Shown here one piece after another: positions 32,741 to 41,751 of a DNA stretch of 45,021 nt (positions within the stretch are counted from its first letter, which is position 1; every line of letters begins with the position of its first letter). The stretch is from Bacteroidales bacterium. GTDB lineage: Bacteria; Bacteroidota; Bacteroidia; Bacteroidales; WCHB1-69. The notes below the pieces were generated by a model. The model was not told the origin of the DNA. It was given only the letters and a program-made list of their open reading frames with translations, and made no database searches. A program made the position numbers and the translations under genes. The DNA is taken from positions 1 to 45,021 of the forward strand of contig JAEEQE010000004.1 in the NCBI GenBank assembly GCA_016285145.1, given 5' to 3'.

Positions 32741-33820
32741 TTATAATGAGGGGTTATTTGTTGTGTAACCACCTGTTTTCCAATTACCTTGATATTCCAC
32801 ACAATTCAAATCCTTCAATTTTTTTATATAACGCTCCACCGATCCCTTGGCAAAACCCGTGCCAGAAACAATCTGAAAAACCTTGCAACTCGGATGGGAT
32901 TCTATGTACTGGTATATCTCTTTCAACTTCTTATGTTTGGCGAAAATAGACTCCAACGAGGCTCCGTCAAACGCTCCCGACAAGTCGGAAAAATCCTCCT
33001 CGTTCTCCGCCTCCCTCATATCAACCCCCAATTGGCCGACTTTCTCCACCACAATATCCTTCCGGACAGATGAGACAGGCAACACCAGACTTTTTCCTCT
33101 TTCTAATTCCCCAATGGATACACTTTGGCCAGTATAAGCATCCACATAGTACATATTAACCAAATGGCATCTGGAAATACGGAGGAAAAGGTCATCACCC
33201 AACAATTCCTCCATATTTCTCATGGAATCAAAGCGATAGTATTTTTCACCGGATATCATAAAAATATTGGCCATGTTCTGATCCTGCTCACAATACAGGA
33301 TATCCTGGATTTTGATAAACACGATCTCATTTTGCAAATTCCGGACATCGATGTATTGGATTTGTGCTTTCAGCGCCAAGGCCTTCTTGCGGGCAATGGA
33401 GAGTTCCCGCCACAAGACCGTGACGAAAAACATAAAAGAAAAGAGACCTAAGTTACGGAACAACACCAACAAACTGAAAGTCATGATCATTTTTGATCCT
33501 GGCATGGATGTACTGTAAATGGACCGCTTGATATTCGGTAACACCAGTGTCATTTCTCCTGCCGTCAAGAGCAAGATCAAAACGGCGGACAGCAGCCAGA
33601 ACCATTGGAAACGGTTACGGAAATATAACTTGGGAATCAACAGAAGTTGCTCCACAAGAAGGGCAACCACAACAAACGTCCCAACCAGATACTCTTTGTA
33701 CAAAGCCGTGCAGGCTACCGGACGGATAAAACTGTTTCGGCCAAAAAAAATGATGAGGAGTACATAAAAAAGAGCAAATAGAAGGACCTGTAGATTGCGA
33801 TTGCGATTGGTGTTTTCCAT
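32741..33820 (-). CDS. Membrane-anchored LytTR transcription regulator
   Basis: The product is 359 residues. The N-terminal half has four likely membrane helices (NLQVLLFALFYVLLIIFF, LVGTFVVVALLVEQLLLIP, WFWLLSAVLILLLTAG, LGLFSFMFFVTVLW). The LytTR DNA-binding domain follows at about 158-262 (FIKIQDILYCEQDQNMANIF, LFLRISRCHLVN). The last about 60 residues (QIVSGTGFAKGSVERYIKKL) look like a second, winged-helix domain. It probably senses a membrane signal without a separate kinase. LytTR proteins bind paired direct repeats. Targets are unknown, but the secreted-protein cluster next door is a natural guess. Confidence 0.88.
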   Translation of the reverse strand: MENTNRNRNLQVLLFALFYVLLIIFFGRNSFIRPVACTALYKEYLVGTFVVVALLVEQLLLIPKLYFRNRFQWFWLLSAVLILLLTAGEMTLVLPNIKRSIYSTSMPGSKMIMTFSLLVLFRNLGLFSFMFFVTVLWRELSIARKKALALKAQIQYIDVRNLQNEIVFIKIQDILYCEQDQNMANIFMISGEKYYRFDSMRNMEELLGDDLFLRISRCHLVNMYYVDAYTGQSVSIGELERGKSLVLPVSSVRKDIVVEKVGQLGVDMREAENEEDFSDLSGAFDGASLESIFAKHKKLKEIYQYIESHPSCKVFQIVSGTGFAKGSVERYIKKLKDLNCVEYQGNWKTGGYTTNNPSL

Positions 33821-33853
33821 ATTTTTGTATTTTGAACTTTTTATTTACAACTG

Positions 33854-33861
33854 CAAAAATA
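33854..33861 (-). promoter_or_regulatory. -7 promoter box of the LytTR regulator
   Basis: The minus strand reads TATTTTTG followed by C, 33 nt before the ATG at 33820. Confidence 0.45.
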
Positions 33862-33889
33862 TAAAATTAATCGCAGAAACAATATACCC

Positions 33890-34186
33890 TCACAGTTTCG
33901 CCACCCGCTTCACCACCGCGCCGCTGTCCGTCTCCACGCGCAGCACATACACGCCCGCGCACAACTCATGAACATCAACCTCCGCCATGTTGGCATTCAC
34001 ATTTATAGTCCTCAACAGCTTGCCGTAAACGTCGTAAAGCCGTATCCTATTCACTATACCCTGTTCACTGACCACTGTAAACTGCGTCTGCGTGGGATTG
34101 GGGAAAACCATCACATCTTCCAGACCAGTGCCGACGGAGCCACCGCCCAATGAGAGCGATTTCAGAGTAAGCGTAGGGGCGGAAGT
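33890..34186 (-). pseudogene. Out-of-frame T9SS sorting domain of the metallopeptidase
   Basis: This frame encodes TLTLKSLSLGGGSVGTGLED, then VMVFPNPTQTQFTV and a C-terminal GVYVLRVETDSGAVVKRVAKL, a complete type A T9SS C-terminal domain. It overlaps the end of the metallopeptidase frame at 34065-34186 but in another frame, and has no start of its own in the right place (a stop lies at 34187-34189). The two were one gene, separated by a frameshift or small deletion near 34150-34186. Without this tail the protease would not be sorted by T9SS. Confidence 0.8.
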
Positions 34187-36275
34187 TTATAGCTCGTGCG
34201 CAGTTGCGGAAGGAGGCGTCCGTGGCGGAGAGGATGCCGCCGGTGTGGAGGGTGTCATTCTCGTCTGCGCCGAGGATGATGCCGCAGCGTGCATGCTCGA
34301 TGACGGCCCCGTTGCGCAGTTCCACACTGCCTTGGTTTTGGGCTATCTGCCGTTTGTCCGGATGTCCCAGCACGGTGATGCCGGGCCACATCTCCGCATC
34401 GCAGGCGGTGGTGAGCGTGCCGCCATCCACCACAAGCTTCCCGCCGGGCCGTACGATGATGCGGGCGGAATCACTTATGTTTAGAATACCAAATATCAAT
34501 AGCGTTTGAAGAGAATCAACAATTAAATCAGTATTTATCGTATAAATAGAGTTATTAGATGAATTATACGACAATCCAAATTGTTCAACCCCGTTGATGC
34601 TTTCTGGTTCAACACCAACTACTTTCCATGCTTGAAGAATGGAAATTTTCATTTCTTCGGGATTTTGGAAAATTTCTGCTGCGTCTAAAGTTGCTTGACA
34701 AATATCAGAATATTCCATATCATGGAAAAAATGACTTCTTTCACAATAATATAACAACTTTGAAATTGAATCAATTGGTAATGCAGGAAAGGAGTAACAG
34801 GTCCCATCACAGCCTATATCTGAAAAACCATGTGAAAGCAAATAAAACCAATGAGATATAATGCCACTTTGTTGATATGCCTGTCCGGATACCTCTTGGC
34901 AGGTATTTTCATTCATAAATATTTCAGCATTTGTATCTGTTGGATTTGACAGATTTCTAATACAAGTATGTCCAGATGTTGGAAGGACAACATCTTCTCC
35001 GATTTTCCATATTTTGTCTTCATTATCAGGATAAACATTATGAGTTATTATGGCCGACCAAATATCAGCACACGCTTCGGCTAATCGATTATCTTTGATG
35101 TTATGATTTGGTTGAGTGGAAAAAAATGGATGCCAAGATTGAAAAGAGAATATGTGAGCATACTCATGAACAACTTCATCAATTGAAGACCTTGCATTAT
35201 GTGTAGTTCCTTGGGATCCAATTACGATAGCATTTCTATAAATTGGAACAGGTTGAGGAGGAACATCTTTAGAGTATAACATGTTTTCACATAAAACCTG
35301 AGTCCAGTGAGTGTTATCTAAAAAAGTGTTGGAGGCAATATAAATTGGTGTTAAAGTGTCGCAAATATAATAACCTAAATTAGTGTAATTTCGTTGAAAA
35401 TATCCCTTGGGACAATTAAATCTATTCCGAAGATAATAAACATATTCACTGGCAGACCAATACGCATCTAACATATAATTAGGGTATATTCCATTAGTGT
35501 CCTGTCCCCACACACTGGAGTTATTATAAAAAGTATTAATACAAGAGCTTAAATCCGTTACATTTGGTTCAACCTTAAGAATATCAATAGCGGCATCATA
35601 GTCACGTAAAATAAAGGCAGAATCACTACCCCATAACACCCCAGTGTTAAACCCTTGTCGAACGCCATTATATTGAGTAAAAAAGGTTGCATTGAAACCA
35701 GCTCCTGCAAAATAATCCTCTTTTATCACTGATAAATCAGATGCGGAAATGTATAATAAAACATTTGTGCTGATTTGGTGAATTTTGTAACATAAACATA
35801 GATTACCGAAATTGTCCTTGGTTATTACAGAAGATATGATATAACCATCTGTATGTTCATAATCATTATAGTAGCTTTGGTATTTGCTTATTATATCTTC
35901 GTGATTATATTGATTAATTGTAGGTAATTCATTTATTGTTTCATAATTACCGCAAAAGCGAATGATACTATTGTTATGAATGGTTAATCGAACAAGTGTG
36001 TTTTCTACAAGATATTCATTATATGTTTGAACATATTTGATATACGTATAGGCTGAATCAGGTGAATAAACAGTATCAATAGCAATAAATTGATTGGAAT
36101 TATCTAATTCTAAAAAAATAGAAAAAAAAGACTCTGGTGAAATTCCTCGATAATTATTCTCTTCAAATACGGCGTATTTAATCATACTATCATTTGTGAA
36201 ATGAATAATAGATTGTGCGTTATCAATAAAATAGCACGCGAGAAAACAGACAATAAGAAACAAGTATTTTTTCAT
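34065..36275 (-). CDS. M4-like secreted metallopeptidase, frameshifted near its C-terminus
   Basis: The frame has 736 residues with a signal peptide (FLIVCFLACYFIDNAQ). Residues about 30-215 look like a thermolysin-type propeptide (YIISSVITKDNFGNLCLCYK, YISASDLSVIKEDYF). The zinc site is HEYAH (370-374), and the third ligand is Glu400 in RLAEACADIW, as in M4/gluzincin peptidases. Later sequence is beta-helix-like (GILSATDASFRNCARAINFR). The last about 35 residues (GRWLRRHWSGRC...) are out-of-frame translation, since the true T9SS tail lies in another frame. The catalytic part is AT-rich while the end (before about 34480) is GC-rich, so the gene looks mosaic. It lies 13 nt after the LRR gene, in one operon. 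Confidence 0.8.
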   Translation of the reverse strand: MKKYLFLIVCFLACYFIDNAQSIIHFTNDSMIKYAVFEENNYRGISPESFFSIFLELDNSNQFIAIDTVYSPDSAYTYIKYVQTYNEYLVENTLVRLTIHNNSIIRFCGNYETINELPTINQYNHEDIISKYQSYYNDYEHTDGYIISSVITKDNFGNLCLCYKIHQISTNVLLYISASDLSVIKEDYFAGAGFNATFFTQYNGVRQGFNTGVLWGSDSAFILRDYDAAIDILKVEPNVTDLSSCINTFYNNSSVWGQDTNGIYPNYMLDAYWSASEYVYYLRNRFNCPKGYFQRNYTNLGYYICDTLTPIYIASNTFLDNTHWTQVLCENMLYSKDVPPQPVPIYRNAIVIGSQGTTHNARSSIDEVVHEYAHIFSFQSWHPFFSTQPNHNIKDNRLAEACADIWSAIITHNVYPDNEDKIWKIGEDVVLPTSGHTCIRNLSNPTDTNAEIFMNENTCQEVSGQAYQQSGIISHWFYLLSHGFSDIGCDGTCYSFPALPIDSISKLLYYCERSHFFHDMEYSDICQATLDAAEIFQNPEEMKISILQAWKVVGVEPESINGVEQFGLSYNSSNNSIYTINTDLIVDSLQTLLIFGILNISDSARIIVRPGGKLVVDGGTLTTACDAEMWPGITVLGHPDKRQIAQNQGSVELRNGAVIEHARCGIILGADENDTLHTGGILSATDASFRNCARAINFRPYAYSEIALIGRWLRRHWSGRCDGFPQSHADAVYSGQ

Positions 36276-36288
36276 ATATTAAAATGTT

Positions 36289-37821
36289 TTAATTGATTTT
36301 TACGATTTTTGCTGCGTTTTCAACATTTTGTTTTCCTATCACTTTTAAAAAGTAATATCCTTCTGGCAGGCAAGATAAATCCAGTATAGAACACTCGTTT
36401 TGAACAGGGTGAGAAAGAAGACAGTGTCCTAAAGAGTTATAAACAAGGATTAAACAAGCGTTCTTTGGGTTACACCTAACGTGAGTGATTCCTTTTGTAG
36501 GGTTAGGATAAATCACAATAGGATTCCTCTCATATTCCTCTGTCAGAGTGCAGTCCTCATGAAAGCTGAAATTCCCTTGCTCTGACCAAACTGGGGACTC
36601 ATGATATGACGCAAGCGTATGACAGGGAATAGTGAATTGTATCGGATATGATGGGAATGTGTTACTATGGATGACAGGAGGAAGCTCACATTCCATAGTC
36701 ACACGTTCCAAACCTACATTGAAAACTTCCGTTCCAAATTGGATGACTTGTCTTGGAATGGTGATTTCAAACAATTGTGATGTGGCGGAAAAGGATTCGG
36801 TATCAATGGTTTCCAAAGACAAAGGTAATAGTATTGATTTAAGGGAATCGCATCCTGCAAAACACCGTTTAGGGATGGCGGTCACTCCTTCGGGTATGAT
36901 TATCGAATCCAAGCCAGTCAATTCAAAACAGGATTTTCCCAATGCAACCAAATTGTTAGGTAGTTGCAGGGTTCTCAGATTTTTGAAAAAAGCCAGACAA
37001 TGGTTTCCCAACACCAATGGAGAGGTCCCTTCTTGAAAACCAACATATCGGCACTCTATTTCCGGTAATGGCATGAAAAACGTATCATAAAGCATGACTC
37101 CCAACTTTTGCAAAGAAGAAGGGAAGAAGAGACTGTCTATCTTATCCGCCCTAAAAGCAAAATCCTCAATTTCTATCAGTCCTTCATGAAACGCTATGTG
37201 TTCCAGCGGACAGTTCCAGAAGGTGTAACCTTGAAGCACAGACACCCCGCATGGAATGTCAATATTATTCATAGGGCAACCGGCAAATGCCATCCGTCCT
37301 AACCAAGAAAGTGTATCAGGCAGCACCACATGTTCCAATGGTGTACCGGTAAAAGCACCGTAACTGATCTGTCGGACATTGGGCATAATAATCTCCGAAA
37401 CGCTTGAAATATAGAATGCAGCGGTATCTATCATGACGATAGTCGTAGGAAGGACTACTTTCCGGATTCCCCGTTGCAGATAAAAGGCTTCATTGTCAAC
37501 GGAGGTGACAGAATATATTATGCCATCATACGTTACCTCCGATGGGATAGATAACAGGGAATCATAGGTATATAGCGGATAGGCATAGCCCGACTGGCCG
37601 ACATCGCTGGCACTTTGAGGTGCGTGCAGAGAATGAAATAGAGAATCCATACATCGTGTCACAGCCACCGTATAAGGGGCAGACGAGGAGGTTATCCGAT
37701 AGTACAGTGTGTCGCCATCCGCATTCACCGCCTTGAAATCGTACGGCGGATACGCACTTTGGGCCTTGGCCGCCCAAGAACAAAGCAAGAGGAGGGCGAG
37801 GAAAAGGTTTTGCTTTTTCAT
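36289..37821 (-). CDS. BspA-like leucine-rich-repeat surface protein with T9SS tail
   Basis: The product is 510 residues with a signal peptide (LALLLLCSWAAKAQS). Residues about 80-400 contain repeated LRR_5 units (YGIIYSVTSVDNEAFY-type, LEHVVLPDTLSWLGRMAFAG, GLDSIIIPEGVTAIPKRCFAG), as in BspA-type surface proteins that bind host or cell surfaces. The end has YPNPTKGITHV and LPEGYYFLKVIG, a T9SS type A sorting domain. The signal peptide is nearly the same as that of the protein at 38368-39267. The binding partner is unknown. Confidence 0.88.
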   Translation of the reverse strand: MKKQNLFLALLLLCSWAAKAQSAYPPYDFKAVNADGDTLYYRITSSSAPYTVAVTRCMDSLFHSLHAPQSASDVGQSGYAYPLYTYDSLLSIPSEVTYDGIIYSVTSVDNEAFYLQRGIRKVVLPTTIVMIDTAAFYISSVSEIIMPNVRQISYGAFTGTPLEHVVLPDTLSWLGRMAFAGCPMNNIDIPCGVSVLQGYTFWNCPLEHIAFHEGLIEIEDFAFRADKIDSLFFPSSLQKLGVMLYDTFFMPLPEIECRYVGFQEGTSPLVLGNHCLAFFKNLRTLQLPNNLVALGKSCFELTGLDSIIIPEGVTAIPKRCFAGCDSLKSILLPLSLETIDTESFSATSQLFEITIPRQVIQFGTEVFNVGLERVTMECELPPVIHSNTFPSYPIQFTIPCHTLASYHESPVWSEQGNFSFHEDCTLTEEYERNPIVIYPNPTKGITHVRCNPKNACLILVYNSLGHCLLSHPVQNECSILDLSCLPEGYYFLKVIGKQNVENAAKIVKIN

Positions 37822-37843
37822 ATGCTTGGGGATTTGATGTTAT

Positions 37844-37952
37844 AGTTAAGAAGTTAAGGGACTAAGGAGTTAAGGGGGTGTTGGCGGTTTGTTATTGGCC
37901 GTTGGCTGTTGGCTTTGGAGTTAAGAAGTTAAGGAACTAAGGAGTTAAGGGG
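37844..37952. repeat. 34-bp direct repeat pair
   Basis: Two 34-bp copies with one mismatch lie at 37844-37877 and 37919-37952, each built from AGTTAAG(A/G)AGTTAAGG-type sub-units. Between them is TTGGCCGTTGGCTGTTGGC, a run that recurs at 39280-39320. The repeats fill the gap between the LRR gene and the lipoprotein gene. Confidence 0.7.
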
Positions 37953-37966
37953 TTGGCGCTGCATAA

Positions 37967-38344
37967 TCATTCATTTTCAATACAAGTAATTTTGTAAACC
38001 CACCATGTCTCATCAGGACTTAATGGAATAACGAAGTGAAACCAACCATTTACATGAGGCACTCTTTCAAGGCTAACTTTTACATTGAGAGTATCTTCTG
38101 TTTGGAATGCCCTTGGTATTGGCCCAAACACTTCATATAAACCCCAACCACCGTTAGTGATATCTATAATCACATGAGCCTTTATTGTATATTTTTTCCC
38201 GTTATGAATATTTTTGACCGTATAGGGTTCTTTCAGGTAAACAAATTTGGCTGAATCTCCGTATTCGCAATCGTGTCGTGTACAGGACACCGTTGCCAAT
38301 CCAACCAAAATCATGATAACTGTTTGTGTTAGTCGTCTTTTCAT
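37967..38344 (-). CDS. Small lipoprotein
   Basis: The product is 125 residues from the ATG at 38344 (a longer open frame runs into the upstream gene). The lipoprotein signal ends LATVSC. The mature part is beta-rich (FVYLKEPYTVKNIHNGKKY, WFHFVIPLSPDETWW). No family is recognised. It lies 23 nt after the T9SS protein gene, on the same strand. Confidence 0.7.
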   Translation of the reverse strand: MKRRLTQTVIMILVGLATVSCTRHDCEYGDSAKFVYLKEPYTVKNIHNGKKYTIKAHVIIDITNGGWGLYEVFGPIPRAFQTEDTLNVKVSLERVPHVNGWFHFVIPLSPDETWWVYKITCIENE

Positions 38345-38367
38345 AACAACTGTAAAGATATAACCTA

Positions 38368-39267
38368 TTATAAAACCACCACTTTCTTTGTATAATCGCC
38401 TGCCCGCACAATGTATAAGCCCGGATGCAGCGGGATGAAGGTGCTGTTGCCCTGATGGTGGGTGCGGCACACACAGCGCCCCTGCATATCGGTCACTTCC
38501 ACCATAGTGGACTTCCCCTCATACTCTATCCTTACGCCACCGTTGCCTCCCACAATCTGACACTCCGGCCCGTTCTGAACGGAAACCCCAACACCCCCGG
38601 GACGTATTTCTAAGTAGTTGCTAATTACGAAAGCCCACTCGCCATTGAGTAATATTATGCATCTAACAGGGTCGAATATCGCATCAGCAGGTTCCACAAT
38701 ATGACAACTGTTAAGATACCAATATGTTATTAAGTTTGTGCATGTTGGTGCCGAAACGATTAAAGTGCTGTTGTTTATATATAAAGAGGTATAAACATAA
38801 TCATCTCCTCCCATAAAATCATAAAAGGCATTAATTCCAGTTTCAGGTGCCGAAATCGTTACGGTAACGTTTTCTTCCATACTGAAAAATGGTGTCCTAC
38901 TCGCATAAATGGCATCAAAAACTGGCGAATTAATCTCCAGATTCCCAGGACCATAAATTGAACAGGAATCGGAATTAATATCCAGGAAACCTATAATAGA
39001 GTTGTTACCAAACATCCGCATTTTAACATAGTTGTTCATTGGCCATCCACCCAGAATCACATCCCCATTGATAGTTGCATTATGGAATGTTAACAAATGA
39101 GTCTCCGCATCAAAGGAGACATGTCCTGAGATGTTGGGGCCCGTAATGCTGTCATCGGATTGGAATACATCCACCCCTCCGATAGTAACGAAGGGCCACG
39201 GATCCTGTCCCCGCCCGGCAAGGGCCAGGGAGAGGAGGAGGGCGAGGAATAAGGTTTGCTTTTTCAT
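38368..39267 (-). CDS. Secreted protein with T9SS tail
   Basis: The product is 299 residues with a signal peptide (LALLLSLALAGRGQD). The middle (HVSFDAETHLLTFHNATING, MFGNNSIIGFLDINSDS, YGPGNLEINS) has the short-strand pattern of a beta-helix, like Bacteroidota secreted proteins. The end (VEVTDMQGRCVCRTHHQGNS, HPGLYIVRAGDYTKKVVVL) is a T9SS type A sorting domain. Function unknown. The first gene of the secreted-protein cluster. Confidence 0.82.
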   Translation of the reverse strand: MKKQTLFLALLLSLALAGRGQDPWPFVTIGGVDVFQSDDSITGPNISGHVSFDAETHLLTFHNATINGDVILGGWPMNNYVKMRMFGNNSIIGFLDINSDSCSIYGPGNLEINSPVFDAIYASRTPFFSMEENVTVTISAPETGINAFYDFMGGDDYVYTSLYINNSTLIVSAPTCTNLITYWYLNSCHIVEPADAIFDPVRCIILLNGEWAFVISNYLEIRPGGVGVSVQNGPECQIVGGNGGVRIEYEGKSTMVEVTDMQGRCVCRTHHQGNSTFIPLHPGLYIVRAGDYTKKVVVL

Positions 39268-39409
39268 GTGTTTGGGGTTTAGTTGTTGGCCGTTAGCTAT
39301 TGGCCGTTGGCTTTTGGCTTTTTCTCTAAACTATAAACTATAAACTCTAAACTTAATAGTTGGAGAATACGTGCGACAAAGATAGACATTTATTTTCGAA
39401 ATTGGGACT

Positions 39410-39440
39410 GACGAAAAGTGAGGGTACCCTCACTTTCGTC
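39410..39440. repeat. 31-bp hairpin palindrome in a gene-free stretch
   Basis: GACGAAAAGTGAGGG (39410-39424) and CCCTCACTTTCGTC (39427-39440) are reverse complements but for one extra A, with TA in the middle. It could be an operator for a dimeric regulator. No T run follows, so it is not a typical terminator. The gene-free stretch 39268-39670 holds this, the repeats at 39465-39513, the comEC -7 box, and a low-complexity tract of TTGGCCGTTGGC and CTATAAACT units (39280-39355). Confidence 0.7.
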
Positions 39441-39464
39441 AAATATTCGTCATATTTTCCGGAA

Positions 39465-39513
39465 TTTCACCCCATATATCGCATTTTCACCCCAAAAAGA
39501 TGGAAATTTCACC
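39465..39513 (+). repeat. Three phased TTTCACC repeats
   Basis: TTTCACCCC lies at 39465-39473 and 39485-39493, and TTTCACC at 39507-39513, with starts 20 and 22 bp apart (two helical turns). They follow the palindrome at 39410-39440 and precede comEC. The phasing suggests a regulator binding to one DNA face. Confidence 0.5.
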
Positions 39514-39646
39514 TTTTTGTCCAACAAATGAAAAAAAGGTCCGGAAAAATGCTCTTGCCATTTCGCACATGTATGCCTTTCGCGGCGGGCAAGAAAACCA
39601 TTGGGAAAAACAAACCCATAGGAGATGTGTGATTTAGTATTATTTA

Positions 39647-39654
39647 TATATTTG
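39647..39654 (+). promoter_or_regulatory. -7 promoter box of comEC
   Basis: TATATTTG, 16 nt before the comEC ATG. The -33 element is not clear. Confidence 0.45.
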
Positions 39655-39670
39655 TAAAAACATTATAAAT

Positions 39671-41725
39671 ATGAATCTATCAAGCTATCCTCTGATAAAA
39701 ATCCTGTTTCCGTATGTTATCGGAGTATTATGGGCCTATTATGGCTCATTATCATGGGATTATGGCAGAATTTTGATGATTTTTATTGGAATAATTCTGC
39801 TTTTTTCAATGGTTTTCATCCGTTTTCGGCATTATAAATGGCAGAGCTTGAAAACATTTCTCGTCCTCGTGGGGTTCTTGTTTGCGGGCATGGCCGCCAC
39901 TATTCTCCGAATTTCGCCGCACCGTTCCGAAAATCAGATGCAAGCCTTGGCGCACGAGACCTGCTGGACGGCCCGTATCATCGACTTTCCCGTGGAGCGT
40001 GAAAAAAGCATGAAAACCGTGGTGGAAATCCTGCAGTCGGCCTCCGGTCAGCCACTACAGGAAAAGATGCTCCTGTACGTGCAAAAGGATTCGTTGGCTC
40101 AGAGACTACGATACGGCGATTTGCTGTACGTGGCGTTCAAACCAAAAGAAATCATGCAACCCGAAAATCCGGATGCTTTTGACAATCAAAAATATATGAG
40201 CCGAAAAGGTATCTTCTTCACAGGTTATGCGGGAAATAGACATTGGGAAAAAATCGGGCGGAAGGTGCCGAACCTTTTCCGGGAAGTGTCGCGCAGGATG
40301 CAGCAGCGTCTCTCGCAGACCTTTGTCCTGACGGGTATGTCGGGGCGGGAATACGACATCATCCGCGCCATCCTGTTGGGCGACGATGACACGATGGAAC
40401 CCGACCTGAAAGCCTCCTACGCTGCCGCCGGCGTGAGCCACATACTCTGCGTTTCCGGCATGCACGTGGGCATCATCTTTATGATTATCGACTTTTTACT
40501 CAAACCGTTGGACCTGTTCCGAAGTACCCGCATCCTCAAAGTGCTGCTACTGTTGGCCGTCATCTGGCTGTATGCTGGCATCACAGGACTGTCACCCTCC
40601 GTCACGCGTTCGGCCACTATGTTCACCTTTGTGTCTGTCGGTTCCTTGATGCGACGCAACACAAACGTATTTCATAGTCTGTTAGCATCGTTATTCATCT
40701 TATTAGTGATTAATCCATTATATATATTTGAGGTGGGATTCCAACTCAGCTACAGCGCTGTATTCAGCATCGTGTGGTTTCAGCCCGTCATTGCCGGATT
40801 ATACACTTGCAAAACCCGAATCGGGCGCTATTTTTGGGAACTGCTGTCGGTATCAATAGCGGCCCAAATCGGCACATTCCCCATTTCCATTTACTACTTC
40901 GGACAATTTCCTAACTACTTCATTCTCTCCAACTTATCGGTCATAACACTCTCTTTTATTGTGATGATTACCGGCATATTTCTATTGTCGGTATCTTGGG
41001 TCCCGATCTTGGCGAAATGGGGAGCATGGCTTCTGACCAAAGAGATCCGACTGATGAATGGCATCATCTCTTTTATTGAAAAACTGCCCGGCTCCGTCAC
41101 CACAAATATCGATTATTCCTTCCCACAGGTTATATTTCTTTATATGTGTATCTTATTGATTTTAATTACTTTAAAATATCATCGTCGCATAACCGGATGG
41201 TTGGCGTATGCAAGTTTTGCACTATTTTCTTTCTGTTTCGGCATACGGAAAATGGAGCTTTTGCGACAGGATGACGTGACCGTATATGCCATTCGGAACG
41301 TGAGTGCTATTGATTTCTGTTACCGGCAACAGGCGATTCTCTTTTCGGATTCCATTCGCAATGAAGAGGACAGCCTGTACGGCTATTCCATCCGAAACCA
41401 TGCCAGAAAACAACATGCTGACCGACAATTCGTGTCTGTGGACACATCAGCGTTTGATGCGACATTTCTCTGTAAACGAGGCCCCTTCATCCGATATGGA
41501 GATAAAACGTTCTTCCTTTTGAAACGAAAGGAACGCCTGCACCAAACTACGTTGAAAGCGACTGTGGATGTGCTGATTCTCCAACATAACCCAGTTCAGA
41601 AGCCAGAAGAGGTGGCCGCCATTCTGACATTCAAGAAAGTCATGGCTGATAAAACCGTAAGTAATTATTATAAGGAAAGATGGCGGAAATGGTGCAAGGA
41701 AAGAGGAGTGGAATTTCAGGAATGA
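39671..41725 (+). CDS. comEC: ComEC/Rec2 DNA-uptake channel
   Basis: The product is 684 residues. It starts with membrane helices and an OB-like domain (ARIIDFPVEREKSMKT), then the competence core with GVSHILCVSGMHVGIIF, AGITGLSPSVTRSATMF and FEVGFQLSYSAVFSI, in at least nine membrane helices. ComEC carries single-stranded DNA across the inner membrane. The C-terminal about 170 residues take the place of the metallo-beta-lactamase-like domain but show no HxHxDH motif, as in many shorter Bacteroidota versions. Confidence 0.93.
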   Translation: MNLSSYPLIKILFPYVIGVLWAYYGSLSWDYGRILMIFIGIILLFSMVFIRFRHYKWQSLKTFLVLVGFLFAGMAATILRISPHRSENQMQALAHETCWTARIIDFPVEREKSMKTVVEILQSASGQPLQEKMLLYVQKDSLAQRLRYGDLLYVAFKPKEIMQPENPDAFDNQKYMSRKGIFFTGYAGNRHWEKIGRKVPNLFREVSRRMQQRLSQTFVLTGMSGREYDIIRAILLGDDDTMEPDLKASYAAAGVSHILCVSGMHVGIIFMIIDFLLKPLDLFRSTRILKVLLLLAVIWLYAGITGLSPSVTRSATMFTFVSVGSLMRRNTNVFHSLLASLFILLVINPLYIFEVGFQLSYSAVFSIVWFQPVIAGLYTCKTRIGRYFWELLSVSIAAQIGTFPISIYYFGQFPNYFILSNLSVITLSFIVMITGIFLLSVSWVPILAKWGAWLLTKEIRLMNGIISFIEKLPGSVTTNIDYSFPQVIFLYMCILLILITLKYHRRITGWLAYASFALFSFCFGIRKMELLRQDDVTVYAIRNVSAIDFCYRQQAILFSDSIRNEEDSLYGYSIRNHARKQHADRQFVSVDTSAFDATFLCKRGPFIRYGDKTFFLLKRKERLHQTTLKATVDVLILQHNPVQKPEEVAAILTFKKVMADKTVSNYYKERWRKWCKERGVEFQE

Positions 41726-41751
41726 AATAGTTCAACAGATTGACGTGAAGT

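Noticed and set aside
39360-39632. 90-codon frame before comEC
   Set aside because: It crosses the palindrome and phased repeats and shows no protein-like pattern.
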